A stretch of DNA of 64,000 nucleotides from Acidobacteriota bacterium (GTDB taxonomy: Bacteria > Acidobacteriota > Terriglobia > Terriglobales > Acidobacteriaceae), in NCBI GenBank assembly GCA_031296105.1, contig JARLGJ010000015.1, positions 1-64,000 on the forward strand. The letters are read 5' to 3'. Position 1 is the first letter of the stretch, and each line of letters begins with the position of its first letter. Both the position numbers and the translations under genes were made by a program. Of the stretch, positions 28,674 through 37,643 are shown in pieces. Below the pieces are notes generated by a model. That model saw only the letters and a list, made by a program, of their open reading frames with translations. It was not told the DNA's origin and ran no database searches.

Positions 28674-29273
28674 ATGAAGGTTTTTACCCGATTTATGCTC
28701 TCGGCGGTCGCGCCGCAACACTTCCCTCCGGCGGAGCTGCCGGAGGTTGCGTTTCTCGGCCGCTCGAACGTGGGCAAGTCGAGCCTGATCAATTCGCTGG
28801 TATCGGCCAAGGTGGCCAAGACCAGCAATACTCCGGGGCGCACGCAGGCCATTAACTTTTTCGAGCTGCGCTGGCCCGGCCGCCCGAAGGCCGAGCTGGT
28901 CTTCGCCGACCTTCCCGGCTACGGCTACGCCAAGGTGCCGCGCGAGGTATCGCGCAGTTGGCCGGAGTTCATCGAGCCGTATCTGGCCGATCGCGAGACG
29001 CTCGCGCTGAGCCTGTGCCTGGTGGACGCCAACATTCCGCCGCAGGCCTCGGACACGCAGATGATCGACTACCTGAAGCAGACGGGACGCCCCCTGCTGG
29101 TGGTGGCCACCAAGGCGGATCGCGTCGGCACACGCCTGCACGCCTCCCTGAACGCCCTGAGAAAGGCCCACGGGGTCGAACACGTGCTTGCATATTCATC
29201 TAAAACCGGTCTTGGACAGGACGAGCTGTGGCGCCGCCTGCGGGCGGTCAATCCCCCGGAAGAGCAGGGTTAG
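28674..29273 (+). CDS. engB: EngB/YsxC ribosome-biogenesis GTPase
   Basis: 199 residues. G1 GRSNVGKSS (29-37), G2 region TPGRTQAINFF, G3 DLPGYGYAKVP, G4 TKAD, G5 SSKTGLG. It is an essential GTPase for late assembly of the large ribosomal subunit. The mRNA looks leaderless: TAAGAT (28662-28667) ends 6 nt before the ATG and there is no Shine-Dalgarno. Confidence 0.96.
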   Translation: MKVFTRFMLSAVAPQHFPPAELPEVAFLGRSNVGKSSLINSLVSAKVAKTSNTPGRTQAINFFELRWPGRPKAELVFADLPGYGYAKVPREVSRSWPEFIEPYLADRETLALSLCLVDANIPPQASDTQMIDYLKQTGRPLLVVATKADRVGTRLHASLNALRKAHGVEHVLAYSSKTGLGQDELWRRLRAVNPPEEQG

Positions 29274-29612
29274 GGGAATTTATCGTAACTGGCGAGTTTT
29301 TTGCCCTGCAAGAAATTTAAGTTCAATCTAACTGACTGTCCACCATCGAGTTATGGGATTTCCTGATACGGATGAATTTTCCCTGGGAACGCATAGTTTC
29401 TGCTGCCGCCGCTAAAATCGTGGTATGATTGGATGTTTTTGAATGCTCGCTGAACTTACCGGGCCGGGTGGGCGCGATGGTACAGCGAGACTTGCATAAA
29501 GCACTCAGCCGTACGGTTCAGCTCGCAACCCCATGCAAGCCTGGCCTTCTAGGCCGGATCCCCCAGAGCTGCCGCGCGGACTTTGAATACTCGCAGAGGT
29601 AAGGAAGCATCT
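29274..29612. other. 339-bp intergenic stretch without a recognised gene
   Basis: No ORF of substance is seen. It is AT-richer than its surroundings to about 29430. A GGCC/GGCC hairpin (GCCTGGCCTTCTAGGCCGG, about 29538-29556) occurs before the next gene. A TATGAT at about 29420 could be a -10, giving a leader of about 180 nt that might be regulatory; no known riboswitch is recognised. Confidence 0.5.
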
Positions 29613-29840
29613 ATGGCCAAGAGACGCGGTAATCCTAATTGGGGCAAGCCCGAGCCCATCGGTCCTGTCACCCCGACGATCACAGAGTTTGAGCAGGTGG
29701 TTCGCGAGTTCAAGCTGACTCCCGACCAATACCTGCGCTCGACCCGTCTGCGCGAATGGGCACGCCGGAACAAGAATTCCAAGTACATTCCCGAGCCTCT
29801 TCTGGAAGCCTGGGGTTTTGAGCTCGAATCGACGCTGTAA
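29613..29840 (+). CDS. Small conserved-looking hypothetical protein
   Basis: 75 residues, MAKRRGNPNWGKPEPIGPVT at the start, then EFEQVVREFKLTPDQYLRST and a basic helix RLREWARRNKNSKYIPEPLLEAWGFELES. It is highly charged, has no Cys and no membrane segment. The basic Arg/Lys/Trp-rich character suggests RNA or ribosome contact, but I do not recognise the family. ATG 29613 has AAGGAAG 6 nt upstream and a strong terminator follows, so the gene is a single transcription unit. Confidence 0.8.
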   Translation: MAKRRGNPNWGKPEPIGPVTPTITEFEQVVREFKLTPDQYLRSTRLREWARRNKNSKYIPEPLLEAWGFELESTL

Positions 29841-29861
29841 CGCGTTGCCGGTGTTCGATGA

Positions 29862-29886
29862 AGGCCGCCCTCGGGGCGGCCTTTTC
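29862..29886 (+). terminator. Rho-independent terminator
   Basis: AGGCCGCCC (29862-29870), 3-nt loop, GGGCGGCCT (29874-29882) followed by TTT. It lies 21 nt after the stop of the small gene. Confidence 0.85.
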
Positions 29887-30065
29887 TGCGCCTGGAAAGC
29901 GTTTTTTTACTCGAAAAATAAGCGTGCGGAAGGCCTCCGCGCACTCATTTGATTGACTTCGGGTTGGCCCGGATGGGATAGTTAAATGTTACTTTTCGAT
30001 GAATGTGTGGTTACAATCGGCGGGTCTTTTGCAGACCTTCCCAACCTGGAGATTGCTTTCCCCCT

Positions 30066-30680
30066 ATGCTCCGCATTATCCCTCGCGAAACTGAATTCTT
30101 CGACATGTTCAATGAGATGGCACAGAACCTGACGGTGGGTGCCACGCAACTGCGCGATCTGTTGGAGAACTACACCGACGTCGCCGCCAACGTGCAAAGA
30201 ATCAAGGGCACGGAACACCGCGGCGATGAGATCGCGCACGCGGTGTTCGTGAAGCTGAATTCGTCGTTCATTACGCCCTTTGACCGCGAAGACATTCACA
30301 CCCTGGCCAGCTCCCTGGACGACGTTCTGGACTTCATCAACGCGGCGGCCGACCGCCTGATTACCTACAAAATCAACTTTCCGCCCGAGGCTGCCGCCGA
30401 ACTGGCGATGATTATCCTGCAGCAGAGCGAAGAGCTGGCCAAGGCCGTGGGGCTTTTGGAAAAAGGCGACGAGCTGCTGAAGCACTGCGTGGAAGTGAAC
30501 CGGCTGGAAAACGAGGCCGACCGCATCAGCACCACCGCCATCGGCCGTCTGTTCGAGACGGAAACCAATCCCATCCATCTCATCAAGCACAAAGAGCTGC
30601 TGGAGATCCTGGAGATGGCCACGGACAAGGCGGAAGATGTCGCCAACGTGCTGGAAACCGTGGTTCTGAAGAGCGCCTAA
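30066..30680 (+). CDS. DUF47/PhoU-like regulator of phosphate transport
   Basis: 204 residues, all-helical PhoU-like fold: FFDMFNEMAQNLTVGATQL, RIKGTEHRGDEIAHAVFVKLNSSFITPFDREDIHTLASSLDDVLDFINAA, VNRLENEADRISTTAIGRLF, MATDKAEDVANVLETVVLKSA. The two ExxxD/E-rich helices (EHRGDEI, ENEADRI) are metal-binding in PhoU relatives. It almost always accompanies a Pit transporter, as here: pit begins 45 nt downstream. ATG 30066 is chosen over the open frame upstream. A TACAAT at 30012-30017 may be the -10. Confidence 0.93.
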   Translation: MLRIIPRETEFFDMFNEMAQNLTVGATQLRDLLENYTDVAANVQRIKGTEHRGDEIAHAVFVKLNSSFITPFDREDIHTLASSLDDVLDFINAAADRLITYKINFPPEAAAELAMIILQQSEELAKAVGLLEKGDELLKHCVEVNRLENEADRISTTAIGRLFETETNPIHLIKHKELLEILEMATDKAEDVANVLETVVLKSA

Positions 30681-30725
30681 ATCTCCCCCGCAACCATGCG
30701 CTCGGCGCTCTGCTAGAGGTACGCT

Positions 30726-31775
30726 TTGACTACTGGAATGATCCTGGTCATCCTCACCTGTGTGGTGGCCCTGGCCTTTGACTTCATCAACGGCTTCCAC
30801 GACGCCGCCAACAGCATTGCCACCGTGGTTTCCACCCGCGTACTTTCGCCGCGGCTGGCGGTGGTATGGGCGGCCTGTTTTAACTTCATCGCGGCATTTC
30901 TGTTGGGCACGGCCGTGGCCAAGACCATTGGCAAGGGCATGGTGGATCTTTCCATTGTGACCCAGTACGTGGTGCTGGCGGGCCTTTTGGGAGCGATCGT
31001 CTGGGACCTGCTGACCTGGATTCTGGGACTCCCGACTTCAAGTTCGCACGCCCTGATTGGCGGCTATGCGGGAGCGGCCGTGGTGCGCGCCGGACTGACG
31101 CGCGGCTGGCACAACTGCCTGCACGTCATCATCCCCGGCGGCTGGACCAAGACGGTCATCTTCATCTTTGTGGCCCCGGTGATGGGCTTCGTGATGGCGT
31201 TCATCTTCATGGTGGCCGCCTACTGGATCTTCCGCCACCGCGCGCCGCGGCAGGTGGACCACTGGTTCCGCAAGCTGCAACTGCTGTCGGCGGCCTCGTA
31301 TTCACTGGGTCACGGCGGCAATGACGCGCAGAAGACCATGGGCATCGTTGCTGGCGCACTGTACACCGGGCACATCATCAGCGAATACGACATGACACAC
31401 GACTGGGGCGTGTATCACTGGCCCATCATCCTGTGCGCGCACGCGGCCATCGCCGCCGGCACCTACTTCGGCGGATGGAAGATCGTGCACACCATGGGCA
31501 GCAAGATTACCAAGCTGAAACCGATCGGCGGCTTCTGCGCCGAAGCGGCGGGCGCCATCACCTTGTTTGGCACGGCGCTGGCCGGCATTCCGGTTTCCAC
31601 CACGCACACCATCACCGGCGCCATCGTCGGCGTTGGCACCACGCATAGGCTGTCGGCTGTGCGCTGGGGCGTGGCCACGCGCATTGTGTGGGCCTGGGTG
31701 CTGACGATTCCCGCCTCGGCTATTGTGGCCGGACTGCTGTTCTACGCCATGCACCTGCTGAACCCGGCGGCGTAG
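30726..31775 (+). CDS. pit: Pit-family inorganic phosphate transporter
   Basis: 349 residues with about ten membrane helices. The two inverted signature repeats are present: FDFINGFHDAANSIATVVSTR near the start and SLGHGGNDAQKTMGIVAGAL in the second half. It takes up metal-phosphate with protons at low affinity. The start is TTG 30726 with AGAGGT 6 nt upstream; ATG 30738 is possible. Second gene of the DUF47-pit operon. Confidence 0.94.
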   Translation: MTTGMILVILTCVVALAFDFINGFHDAANSIATVVSTRVLSPRLAVVWAACFNFIAAFLLGTAVAKTIGKGMVDLSIVTQYVVLAGLLGAIVWDLLTWILGLPTSSSHALIGGYAGAAVVRAGLTRGWHNCLHVIIPGGWTKTVIFIFVAPVMGFVMAFIFMVAAYWIFRHRAPRQVDHWFRKLQLLSAASYSLGHGGNDAQKTMGIVAGALYTGHIISEYDMTHDWGVYHWPIILCAHAAIAAGTYFGGWKIVHTMGSKITKLKPIGGFCAEAAGAITLFGTALAGIPVSTTHTITGAIVGVGTTHRLSAVRWGVATRIVWAWVLTIPASAIVAGLLFYAMHLLNPAA

Positions 31776-31792
31776 AACTAACCCGCTATCCA

Positions 31793-31830
31793 AACAACGA
31801 GGGGAGCCCGCGGGCTCCCCTCGTTGTTTG
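31793..31830. terminator. Perfect palindrome, two-way terminator between pit and the M13 peptidase gene
   Basis: An 18-bp perfect stem (31793-31810 with 31813-31830) around a central GC. The outer AAA/TTT gives a U-run in both directions. Same design as at 12827 and 43881. Confidence 0.8.
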
Positions 31831-31844
31831 CCGTGACGCGGCGC

Positions 31845-33920
31845 TTACCAGACGCGGCAGGTTTTTGCCGGACGCATGGGCTGGCCCACCTTGCAGCCGA
31901 AGGCCTGACCGAACTCCGGCATGTTGACCAGCACGCCGTTGGCGCGGAAGCGCGAGGGCGAGTGCGGATCGGTGGTAGCCACCAGGCGCTCCAGCTCGGG
32001 ACGCCACTCGGAGCACCAGTTCTGCGTGAAGGCGAGGAAGAACTCCTGGCGCGGCGTAAAGCCCGCGGCGGTCTTCGTATCCAGCGCGGCGTTCTCCCTG
32101 GCAATGCGGGAGAGGAAGGCCATCCAGGCAATGCGCATGCCGCCGTTGTCGGCCGTGTTCTCGCCCAGCGTGAGCTTGCCGTTCAGGTTGGTGTCGCCCA
32201 CCTTGAAGGCCGCGTACTCTTTCACCGTGCAGTCGGACTTCTCCTCGAAGCGGGCGGCGTCATCCTTGGTCCACCAATCCTTGAGGTTGCCGTAGCCGTC
32301 GAATTGGCGGCCCTGATCGTCAAAGCCGTGCGTGATTTCATGACCAATCACGGCGCCGGCGTGGCCGTAGTTCAGCGCGTCGGAGGCCGCGGCGTCAAAG
32401 AAAGCGGGCTGCAACACGCCGGCCGGGAAGTTGATGTTGTTCATGCTGGGATCGTAGTAGGCATTGACCGTGGGCGGCGACATGAACCACTCGTCGCGAT
32501 TCACCGGCTGGCCGATCTTGGCAAGCTGGCGGTGCGATTCGAATTCCACGGCGCGCAGGCCGTTGCCGAAGGCATCGCCGCGCACAATGTTGAGCGACGA
32601 GTAGTCGCGCCATTTTTCCGGATAGCCGATTTTGTTGGCGATGAGGTGCAGCTTCTCGCGCGCCTTCACCTTGGTTTCCGCGCTCATCCAGTCGAGCGAG
32701 TCGATGTCGGCGGCCATGGAGACCTCGATATCGTGAATCACCGCGAGGGCTTTTTCCTTGCTCTGGCCGCTGAAGTTGTGCTCGACATAGACCCTGCCCA
32801 GCGCCTCGGGAAGGTTGCGGTCGGTGATGGTCACGCAGCGCTTCCAGCGCGCGCGCTGCTCGGGCTGGCCGGCCAGCTTGCGGCCGAAGAAATCGAAGTT
32901 CTCCTCGTCCAGCGCCCTGGGCAGCATGGTGCCGGGCATCGCGGTGACCAGTTGCCAGCGCAGGTACGCCTTGATCGTGGAAAGATCCGTGTCCTGGATC
33001 ACCTGCGCCATGCCGGGGAAGAAGTCCAGTTCGGCCACGTTGACCTCGGTGAAGCGCGGCGCGCCCGTGGCCTGGAAGAAGGCCGCCCAGTCAAAGCCCG
33101 GCGTGAGCGTCTGCAACTCGGCGGGCGGCTTCATGTGGTAAATGTTGTGCGGCTCGCGCTGCGCGGTGATATCGAGTGAAACCTTGGCCAGCGCGGTTTC
33201 CAGCTTCATGATGGCCGCGGCGTCGGACTTGGCCTGCGCCTCGGGCGTGCCGAGCAGAGACAGTATTTTCGCGATGTGCGCGACGTACTGCTGGCGGATC
33301 TCGTCGTCCTTTTCACCCGCGCGGAAGTAGTAGTCCTTCTCCGGCAGGCCGAGGCCGGACTGGGAGGCAACGGCAATCTCCTTGGTGGCGTCGGTAAAGT
33401 CCTGCTGCGAACTGAAGCTGAGGAAGGCGCCCACGTTGATGAGCTGCAAGTGCGCCAGCAGAGCGGGCAACTCGGCCTTGGACCGGAGCGCGTCGATGCG
33501 TTCCACCTCGCGCTTGAGCGCGGCGGCGGACTTCTCATTCACTGCCGTTTCGTCCATGCAACTGGCGTAGTAGTCGCCGATCTTCTGGTGGATGGCGTCG
33601 CGGCTGGAATCGTTGACCGCGGCGGATTCGAGAATCTTGTGCAGCACCTGGGTGTTGACCTGCTCGAGGTTGTAGAACTGATCGGACTCGGGCGAGTCGG
33701 CGGGAATGGGATGCTGCTTGGACCAGTTGCCGCAGGCGTACTGATAGAAGTCCGCACAGGGGTCGGCCTGGGTGTCCATGATGGATTTGTCGAGCAAGGG
33801 GATGGGCTGGTAGGCGGCGGGCGCCTCGGCAGCCTTGGCGGCGGCGGGCGCGGCCTGGGCGGTCAACATCAAAGGGCAGGCCAGCACAAGCAGGCCGGCG
33901 GTCTTGCGAATCACATTCAT
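31845..33920 (-). CDS. Secreted M13-family zinc metallopeptidase (neprilysin/PepO-like)
   Basis: 691 residues with a signal peptide (MNVIRKTAGLLVLACPLMLT, cleavage near AQAAP). The zinc site is HEITH (His527, Glu528, His531) and the third ligand Glu587 is in ENTADNGG with Asp591. VNAYYDPSMNNINFPAGVLQ is the substrate-binding NAYY motif. The C-terminus CKVGQPMRPAKTCRVW is the family ending. It cleaves peptides outside the cytoplasm. ATG 33920 is chosen because GGAGG lies 7 nt upstream; ATG 33926 is too close to it. Confidence 0.95.
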   Translation of the reverse strand: MNVIRKTAGLLVLACPLMLTAQAAPAAAKAAEAPAAYQPIPLLDKSIMDTQADPCADFYQYACGNWSKQHPIPADSPESDQFYNLEQVNTQVLHKILESAAVNDSSRDAIHQKIGDYYASCMDETAVNEKSAAALKREVERIDALRSKAELPALLAHLQLINVGAFLSFSSQQDFTDATKEIAVASQSGLGLPEKDYYFRAGEKDDEIRQQYVAHIAKILSLLGTPEAQAKSDAAAIMKLETALAKVSLDITAQREPHNIYHMKPPAELQTLTPGFDWAAFFQATGAPRFTEVNVAELDFFPGMAQVIQDTDLSTIKAYLRWQLVTAMPGTMLPRALDEENFDFFGRKLAGQPEQRARWKRCVTITDRNLPEALGRVYVEHNFSGQSKEKALAVIHDIEVSMAADIDSLDWMSAETKVKAREKLHLIANKIGYPEKWRDYSSLNIVRGDAFGNGLRAVEFESHRQLAKIGQPVNRDEWFMSPPTVNAYYDPSMNNINFPAGVLQPAFFDAAASDALNYGHAGAVIGHEITHGFDDQGRQFDGYGNLKDWWTKDDAARFEEKSDCTVKEYAAFKVGDTNLNGKLTLGENTADNGGMRIAWMAFLSRIARENAALDTKTAAGFTPRQEFFLAFTQNWCSEWRPELERLVATTDPHSPSRFRANGVLVNMPEFGQAFGCKVGQPMRPAKTCRVW

Positions 33921-34162
33921 GCGCATTCCTCCACGCCAGAGATGATACCGGAAACACCGCAGCGGATGTTCTTGCGGGCAGCCGGAACGAACGCGAGAGC
34001 TGGCGCGTAGGTAGTGATACGAGAAATAAGAGCAGAGAGTTCCGAAAAGTTTTCCCTGGCGTAGGGAGCCCTCGACTACGAACACGCCGGACTACGCCCG
34101 GCGTGTTCTCCGCTTGCCTTGGCAACAGGGCACGTTGTTATAGGCAGGATGACACGGCTTTT

Positions 34163-34206
34163 TTCCCAGGTTGGCCGCGCTTTGCGGGCCGAACATGGGG
34201 CACAAG
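34163..34206 (-). repeat. CCCAGGTT hairpin repeat, copy 4 (reversed)
   Basis: TTCCCAGGTTGGCCGCGCTT, TGCGGGCC, GAACATGGGGCACAAG matches the reverse complement of the 12774 copy over its full length. It lies in the 323-bp gap 33921-34243. The gap also holds a perfect 11-bp hairpin (34080-34090 with 34098-34108) and no gene. Confidence 0.75.
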
Positions 34207-34243
34207 CAAGTGTTTCCGTGCAAGCCCTTGCAAAACCACTTCT

Positions 34244-34966
34244 TCACTTTTCCGACGACAATTTGGCAATGAAGGGCTGCACGGCCACGAGCACGGCCGA
34301 GAGTCCGATGGAGAGCACCAGGTCCATTGTTTTGTGGTGGAAGTAGGCGAGGCCGACGAGCGTGACCAGCAAGAGGGCGGCGATCATCCACGAGGTGTTT
34401 TGATAGACGCGGCGGTAGTTGTCCTTCTGGCGCTCGCGCAGGGAGATCATCTCATTGAGGCGGTGCGATTCGTAATCGGCGTTGGACTTGTTCTTGATGA
34501 GCCATTCGCCGCGCAGTTGGGAGACGCGCTTGAGCTCTTCGTTGGAGGCGATGGTAAGGCCCTGCTGGGTGTAGATGACGAGCGGGATGTCGCCGTGGCC
34601 GCGGGAGTCGAGAAACTTGCGGGCACGCTCGAGGATCTCCACGCCATAGGGATCCCAGGCAGCGAGAATCGGGCCGCGGGCCTTCTGGATGGCCGCCTCG
34701 AGATCTTGAATGGCGGCGTCACCGGCGGTGGTCAGCTCGGCCTGGCGCGCCGGGTCGTCGGGATACTTGGGGTGGTAGAGGTCGATGAGCACGACGTCGG
34801 GCGGATGGCCTTCGGCGACCATGCGCTCGAGGCGGAGATCGAACTCGCGCCCGGAGGCGACGAGAGTGAGATCGTACTCGTCACCGTGCTGCTGCTGAAA
34901 GTTGTCGAGCCAGGTGCGCTTATCGTCCAGAAACAAGATGTGGTATTTATTCAGTCCTCGTGACAT
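34244..34966 (-). CDS. Receiver-like domain protein anchored by two C-terminal membrane helices
   Basis: 240 residues. The N-terminal part has receiver landmarks: acidic pair D14-D15 (ILFLDDK), acceptor Asp62 (PDVVLIDLYHP), Thr133 (LVIYTQQ) and Lys158 (WLIKN). The stretch between strand 3 and strand 4 is enlarged (about 65-125). A charged helix (165-187) leads to two membrane helices (192-209, 213-232) at the C-terminus. No output DNA-binding or catalytic domain is present. A receiver tethered to the membrane by its C-terminus is unusual; it may sequester or present a phospho-signal. No histidine kinase is adjacent. Confidence 0.8.
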   Translation of the reverse strand: MSRGLNKYHILFLDDKRTWLDNFQQQHGDEYDLTLVASGREFDLRLERMVAEGHPPDVVLIDLYHPKYPDDPARQAELTTAGDAAIQDLEAAIQKARGPILAAWDPYGVEILERARKFLDSRGHGDIPLVIYTQQGLTIASNEELKRVSQLRGEWLIKNKSNADYESHRLNEMISLRERQKDNYRRVYQNTSWMIAALLLVTLVGLAYFHHKTMDLVLSIGLSAVLVAVQPFIAKLSSEK

Positions 34967-35180
34967 GAGACCCCTTTGCGGCGCTTGACGGCACGAAATG
35001 GGATTGCACTACCAGATTAGTTTCGCCGGGGCAATCTGCCAAGGGGCGGGGAATTTTCCGGCGGCTGCGCCCGGGCGGTTCTCCCTTGCCGCATGGTATT
35101 CTGAAGTGTCGCGGGCGGCATGTCCGTCTCGCGTTCAATTTGCCATTTCAGCCGCCTGGCGGCTGCCGGAAGCCTTTTCG

Positions 35181-36539
35181 ATGTTCGAGAATCTTACAGA
35201 CAAACTGCAGCGCGCATTCAAGAACCTCCGCGGACAGGGCACCCTGACGGCGGAGAACATGGACGAGGCTCTGAAAGAAATCCGCCTTGCCCTGCTGGAA
35301 GCCGACGTCAACTTCAAAGTGGTCCGCGACCTGGTTGACCACATCCGCGAAAAGGCCACGGGCACGCAGGTGCTGACGGCATTGTCGCCGGCCGAGATGG
35401 TCATCAAGGTGGTCCGCGACGAGCTGGTGGAGACGCTGGGCAAGGACACGGCGAAGTTCAAGTTTGCCTCGCAGCCGCCGACGGTGGTGCTGATGGCGGG
35501 CCTGCAAGGTTCGGGTAAAACGACGACCTCGGGCAAGCTGGCGGGCTGGTTCAAGAAGGGCGGACACCGCCCGATGCTGGTGTCGGTGGACGTGTACCGC
35601 CCCGCGGCGCGCGAGCAGTTGAAGGTTGTGGCCAAGGCCGTTGGCGCGCACCTGTACGAGGGCGAGAACGTTGAGAGCAACACGGAAAGCGTCGTTCGCC
35701 TGGCCAAGGAAGCGCGGCGCGAGGCGGTCATCAACGGCTGCGACGTGCTGATTGTGGATACCGCGGGACGTCTGCACATTGACGAGCAGTTGATGGAAGA
35801 GATGCAGTCGCTGCGGTCGCTGCTGAATCCGCAGGAAGTGCTGTTTGTGGCCGACGCGATGACCGGCCAGGACGCCGTCAACTCGGCCAAGGAGTTCCAC
35901 GACAAGCTGACGCTGACGGGCGTGGTGCTGACGAAGATGGACGGCGACGCACGCGGCGGCGCAGCGCTCTCCATCCGCGCCGTCACCGGACAGCCCATTA
36001 AGTTCCTGGGCATTGGCGAAAAGTACGATGCCATTGAGCCGTTCCACCCGGACCGCGTGGTGGGCCGCATTCTGGGCATGGGTGACATCCTCTCGCTGAT
36101 TGAAAAGGCGGAGGAGAAGCTCGACAAAAAGAAGTCCGAGGAGTTTGCCAAAAAGGCCCTCAGCGGCGACGGCTTTTCGCTGGAGGACTTCCGCGAACAG
36201 TTGCGGCAGGTGAAGAAGCTGGGCTCTCTGCAATCGATCATGGGCATGCTGCCGAAGATCGGTCCGTTTGCGCAGATGCAGCAGGCATCGAGCAAGGTGG
36301 ACGAGAAACAGTTGACGCGGGTGGAGGCCATCATCAACTCGATGACCGCCTACGAGCGCGAGCATCACGAGGCCATCAACGGTTCGCGGCGCAAGCGCAT
36401 TGCGCGCGGCAGCGGCACCAGCGTGCCCGAGGTGAACAACTTGCTGCGGCAGTACGCGCAGATGCGGAAGATGTTCAAGAGCATGAGCAAGCCGGGCTTT
36501 GCGCGGCGTCTGGGTGGGATGAAAATGCCCGGGATGTAG
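35181..36539 (+). CDS. ffh: Signal recognition particle protein Ffh
   Basis: 452 residues: N domain (1-90), G domain with GLQGSGKTT (108-116), DVYRPAAREQL, DTAGRLHIDEQL, TKMDGDARGGAAL, then the methionine-rich M domain (about 300-452, including MGMLPKIGPFAQM and MRKMFKSMSKPG). It binds signal peptides and 4.5S RNA and delivers ribosomes to FtsY. ATG 35181 has GGAAG 9 nt upstream and matches the family N-terminus (MFENLTDKLQRAFKNLRG). Confidence 0.97.
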   Translation: MFENLTDKLQRAFKNLRGQGTLTAENMDEALKEIRLALLEADVNFKVVRDLVDHIREKATGTQVLTALSPAEMVIKVVRDELVETLGKDTAKFKFASQPPTVVLMAGLQGSGKTTTSGKLAGWFKKGGHRPMLVSVDVYRPAAREQLKVVAKAVGAHLYEGENVESNTESVVRLAKEARREAVINGCDVLIVDTAGRLHIDEQLMEEMQSLRSLLNPQEVLFVADAMTGQDAVNSAKEFHDKLTLTGVVLTKMDGDARGGAALSIRAVTGQPIKFLGIGEKYDAIEPFHPDRVVGRILGMGDILSLIEKAEEKLDKKKSEEFAKKALSGDGFSLEDFREQLRQVKKLGSLQSIMGMLPKIGPFAQMQQASSKVDEKQLTRVEAIINSMTAYEREHHEAINGSRRKRIARGSGTSVPEVNNLLRQYAQMRKMFKSMSKPGFARRLGGMKMPGM

Positions 36540-36554
36540 ATTGCGAGTTGTGCG

Positions 36555-36582
36555 AAAGGCCCCGGCGCGCCGGGGCCTTTTC
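36555..36582 (+). terminator. Terminator after ffh
   Basis: AAAGGCCCCGGC (36555-36566), GC loop, GCCGGGGCCTTT (36569-36580) then TT. It lies 15 nt after the ffh stop. Confidence 0.9.
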
Positions 36583-36594
36583 TATTTGGCGGAC

Positions 36595-36820
36595 GCCCAG
36601 GTTAGCTCGCGTTGCTCGCGAACCCTTCGACAGGCTCAGGGCAGGCACCGGGGCACCCTTGTTGTGATGGACGAAGGACGATTGGGGTGGTTGGTGACCT
36701 GGGGCGACTTCCTCGATGCCCAGTGTGCGGGGTTCTTCGGCTGCGCCTCAGGATGACACACGTGGAGAGATGGTGGTTGCTTCCCACTCAAGCCCAACTG
36801 CGGGCTTGAATGGGGCACCG
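36595..36820. repeat. Repeat-rich intergenic block (several short repeat types)
   Basis: The 363-bp gap 36540-36902 has no gene. It contains a partial CCCAGGTT hairpin (36595-36626), an ACCCTTCGACAGGCTCAGGG unit (about 36622-36641) of a kind dispersed in many genomes, a CTTCGGCTGCGCCTCAGGAT unit (about 36736-36755), and an inverted ACTCAAGCCC/GGGCTTGAATGG unit (about 36786-36816) related to the one at 21309. Confidence 0.6.
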
Positions 36821-36902
36821 GCACCGGAAATCTTTGATCGTTAATCATCCTTCTTCAATCATCGATCACTCATTTGTCGATCAATCAATCGTACTTCGTC
36901 CT

Positions 36903-37643
36903 TTACTCTTCCACTCCCTCGAACAAATCCGTCTCCAGCTTTGGTTCTGTTACCTTGCGCGTGGCGGACAGGTGGAAGAGTTCGCAGGTGCCGGCCTGCT
37001 CCTGCGCGTGTTTGAAGATGGGCAGCAGAGGAAGCTGCGTTTTGTGCAGGGCGAAGGCCTCGTTCTTGCGATCCACATACTTGTCGATGTTGACGCGCGC
37101 CGTAACCGGACTGAGGGAGATTGGCGGGCGTTCCTTCAACGAGAATTCGGCGGTGACCTGGTAGAGCTTGTCGGGCTGCCACGGCGCGAGGCCGTCCTTT
37201 AGCTGCTCCGGCCAGCGATTGGCGCGGCCCGCCCACTGAAAGGCCGCGGCCGTGAAGAGGCCGGCCATGCCGTGATCGGGATGCGCGGTGACAAAGCCAT
37301 CCGTGCCGAAGGTGGCCACCACCTGCGGACGGAACTGGCGCAGGTAGCGCACGAGCTGGCCCACCACCTGGTGAAAATCTTCGCGGTCCAGGAGACCGTC
37401 GCGATAGTTCCAGACCTCGCTGCGCGAGGCGCCGAGATAACGGCAGGCGTCGCTGAATTCCATGCGGCGGCGAGCCTTGAGCAGATTGTCCTCCACGAGG
37501 CCGCCGCGGTTGGTGGCCCGCTCGCCGGCGGTAAGAGAGATGACGGCGCAGTCCACGCCGGCTTCCGAGTACTTTGACAGGATTCCACCGAAGCAACCGG
37601 ACTCGTCGTCGGGATGCGCCACAACACACAACAATCTCAACAT
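36903..37643 (-). CDS. PIG-L/LmbE-family deacetylase
   Basis: 246 residues. Metal-binding motifs are AHPDDE (residues 9-14, His10, Asp13) and HPDH (121-124). The family removes the N-acetyl group from GlcNAc-linked substrates (MshB, BshB, GlcNAc-PI deacetylase). Bacillithiol BshB is the closest-looking type, but no bshA or bshC is in the window. ATG 37643 has GAGGAAGAAG just upstream and overlaps the rnhB end by 7 nt, so translation is coupled to rnhB. Confidence 0.9.
   Translation of the reverse strand: MLRLLCVVAHPDDESGCFGGILSKYSEAGVDCAVISLTAGERATNRGGLVEDNLLKARRRMEFSDACRYLGASRSEVWNYRDGLLDREDFHQVVGQLVRYLRQFRPQVVATFGTDGFVTAHPDHGMAGLFTAAAFQWAGRANRWPEQLKDGLAPWQPDKLYQVTAEFSLKERPPISLSPVTARVNIDKYVDRKNEAFALHKTQLPLLPIFKHAQEQAGTCELFHLSATRKVTEPKLETDLFEGVEE

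Noticed and set aside
29274..29612. Riboswitch or 6S/4.5S RNA upstream of the 75-residue protein gene
   Set aside because: Only one short hairpin is evident and no known RNA signature could be matched by eye.
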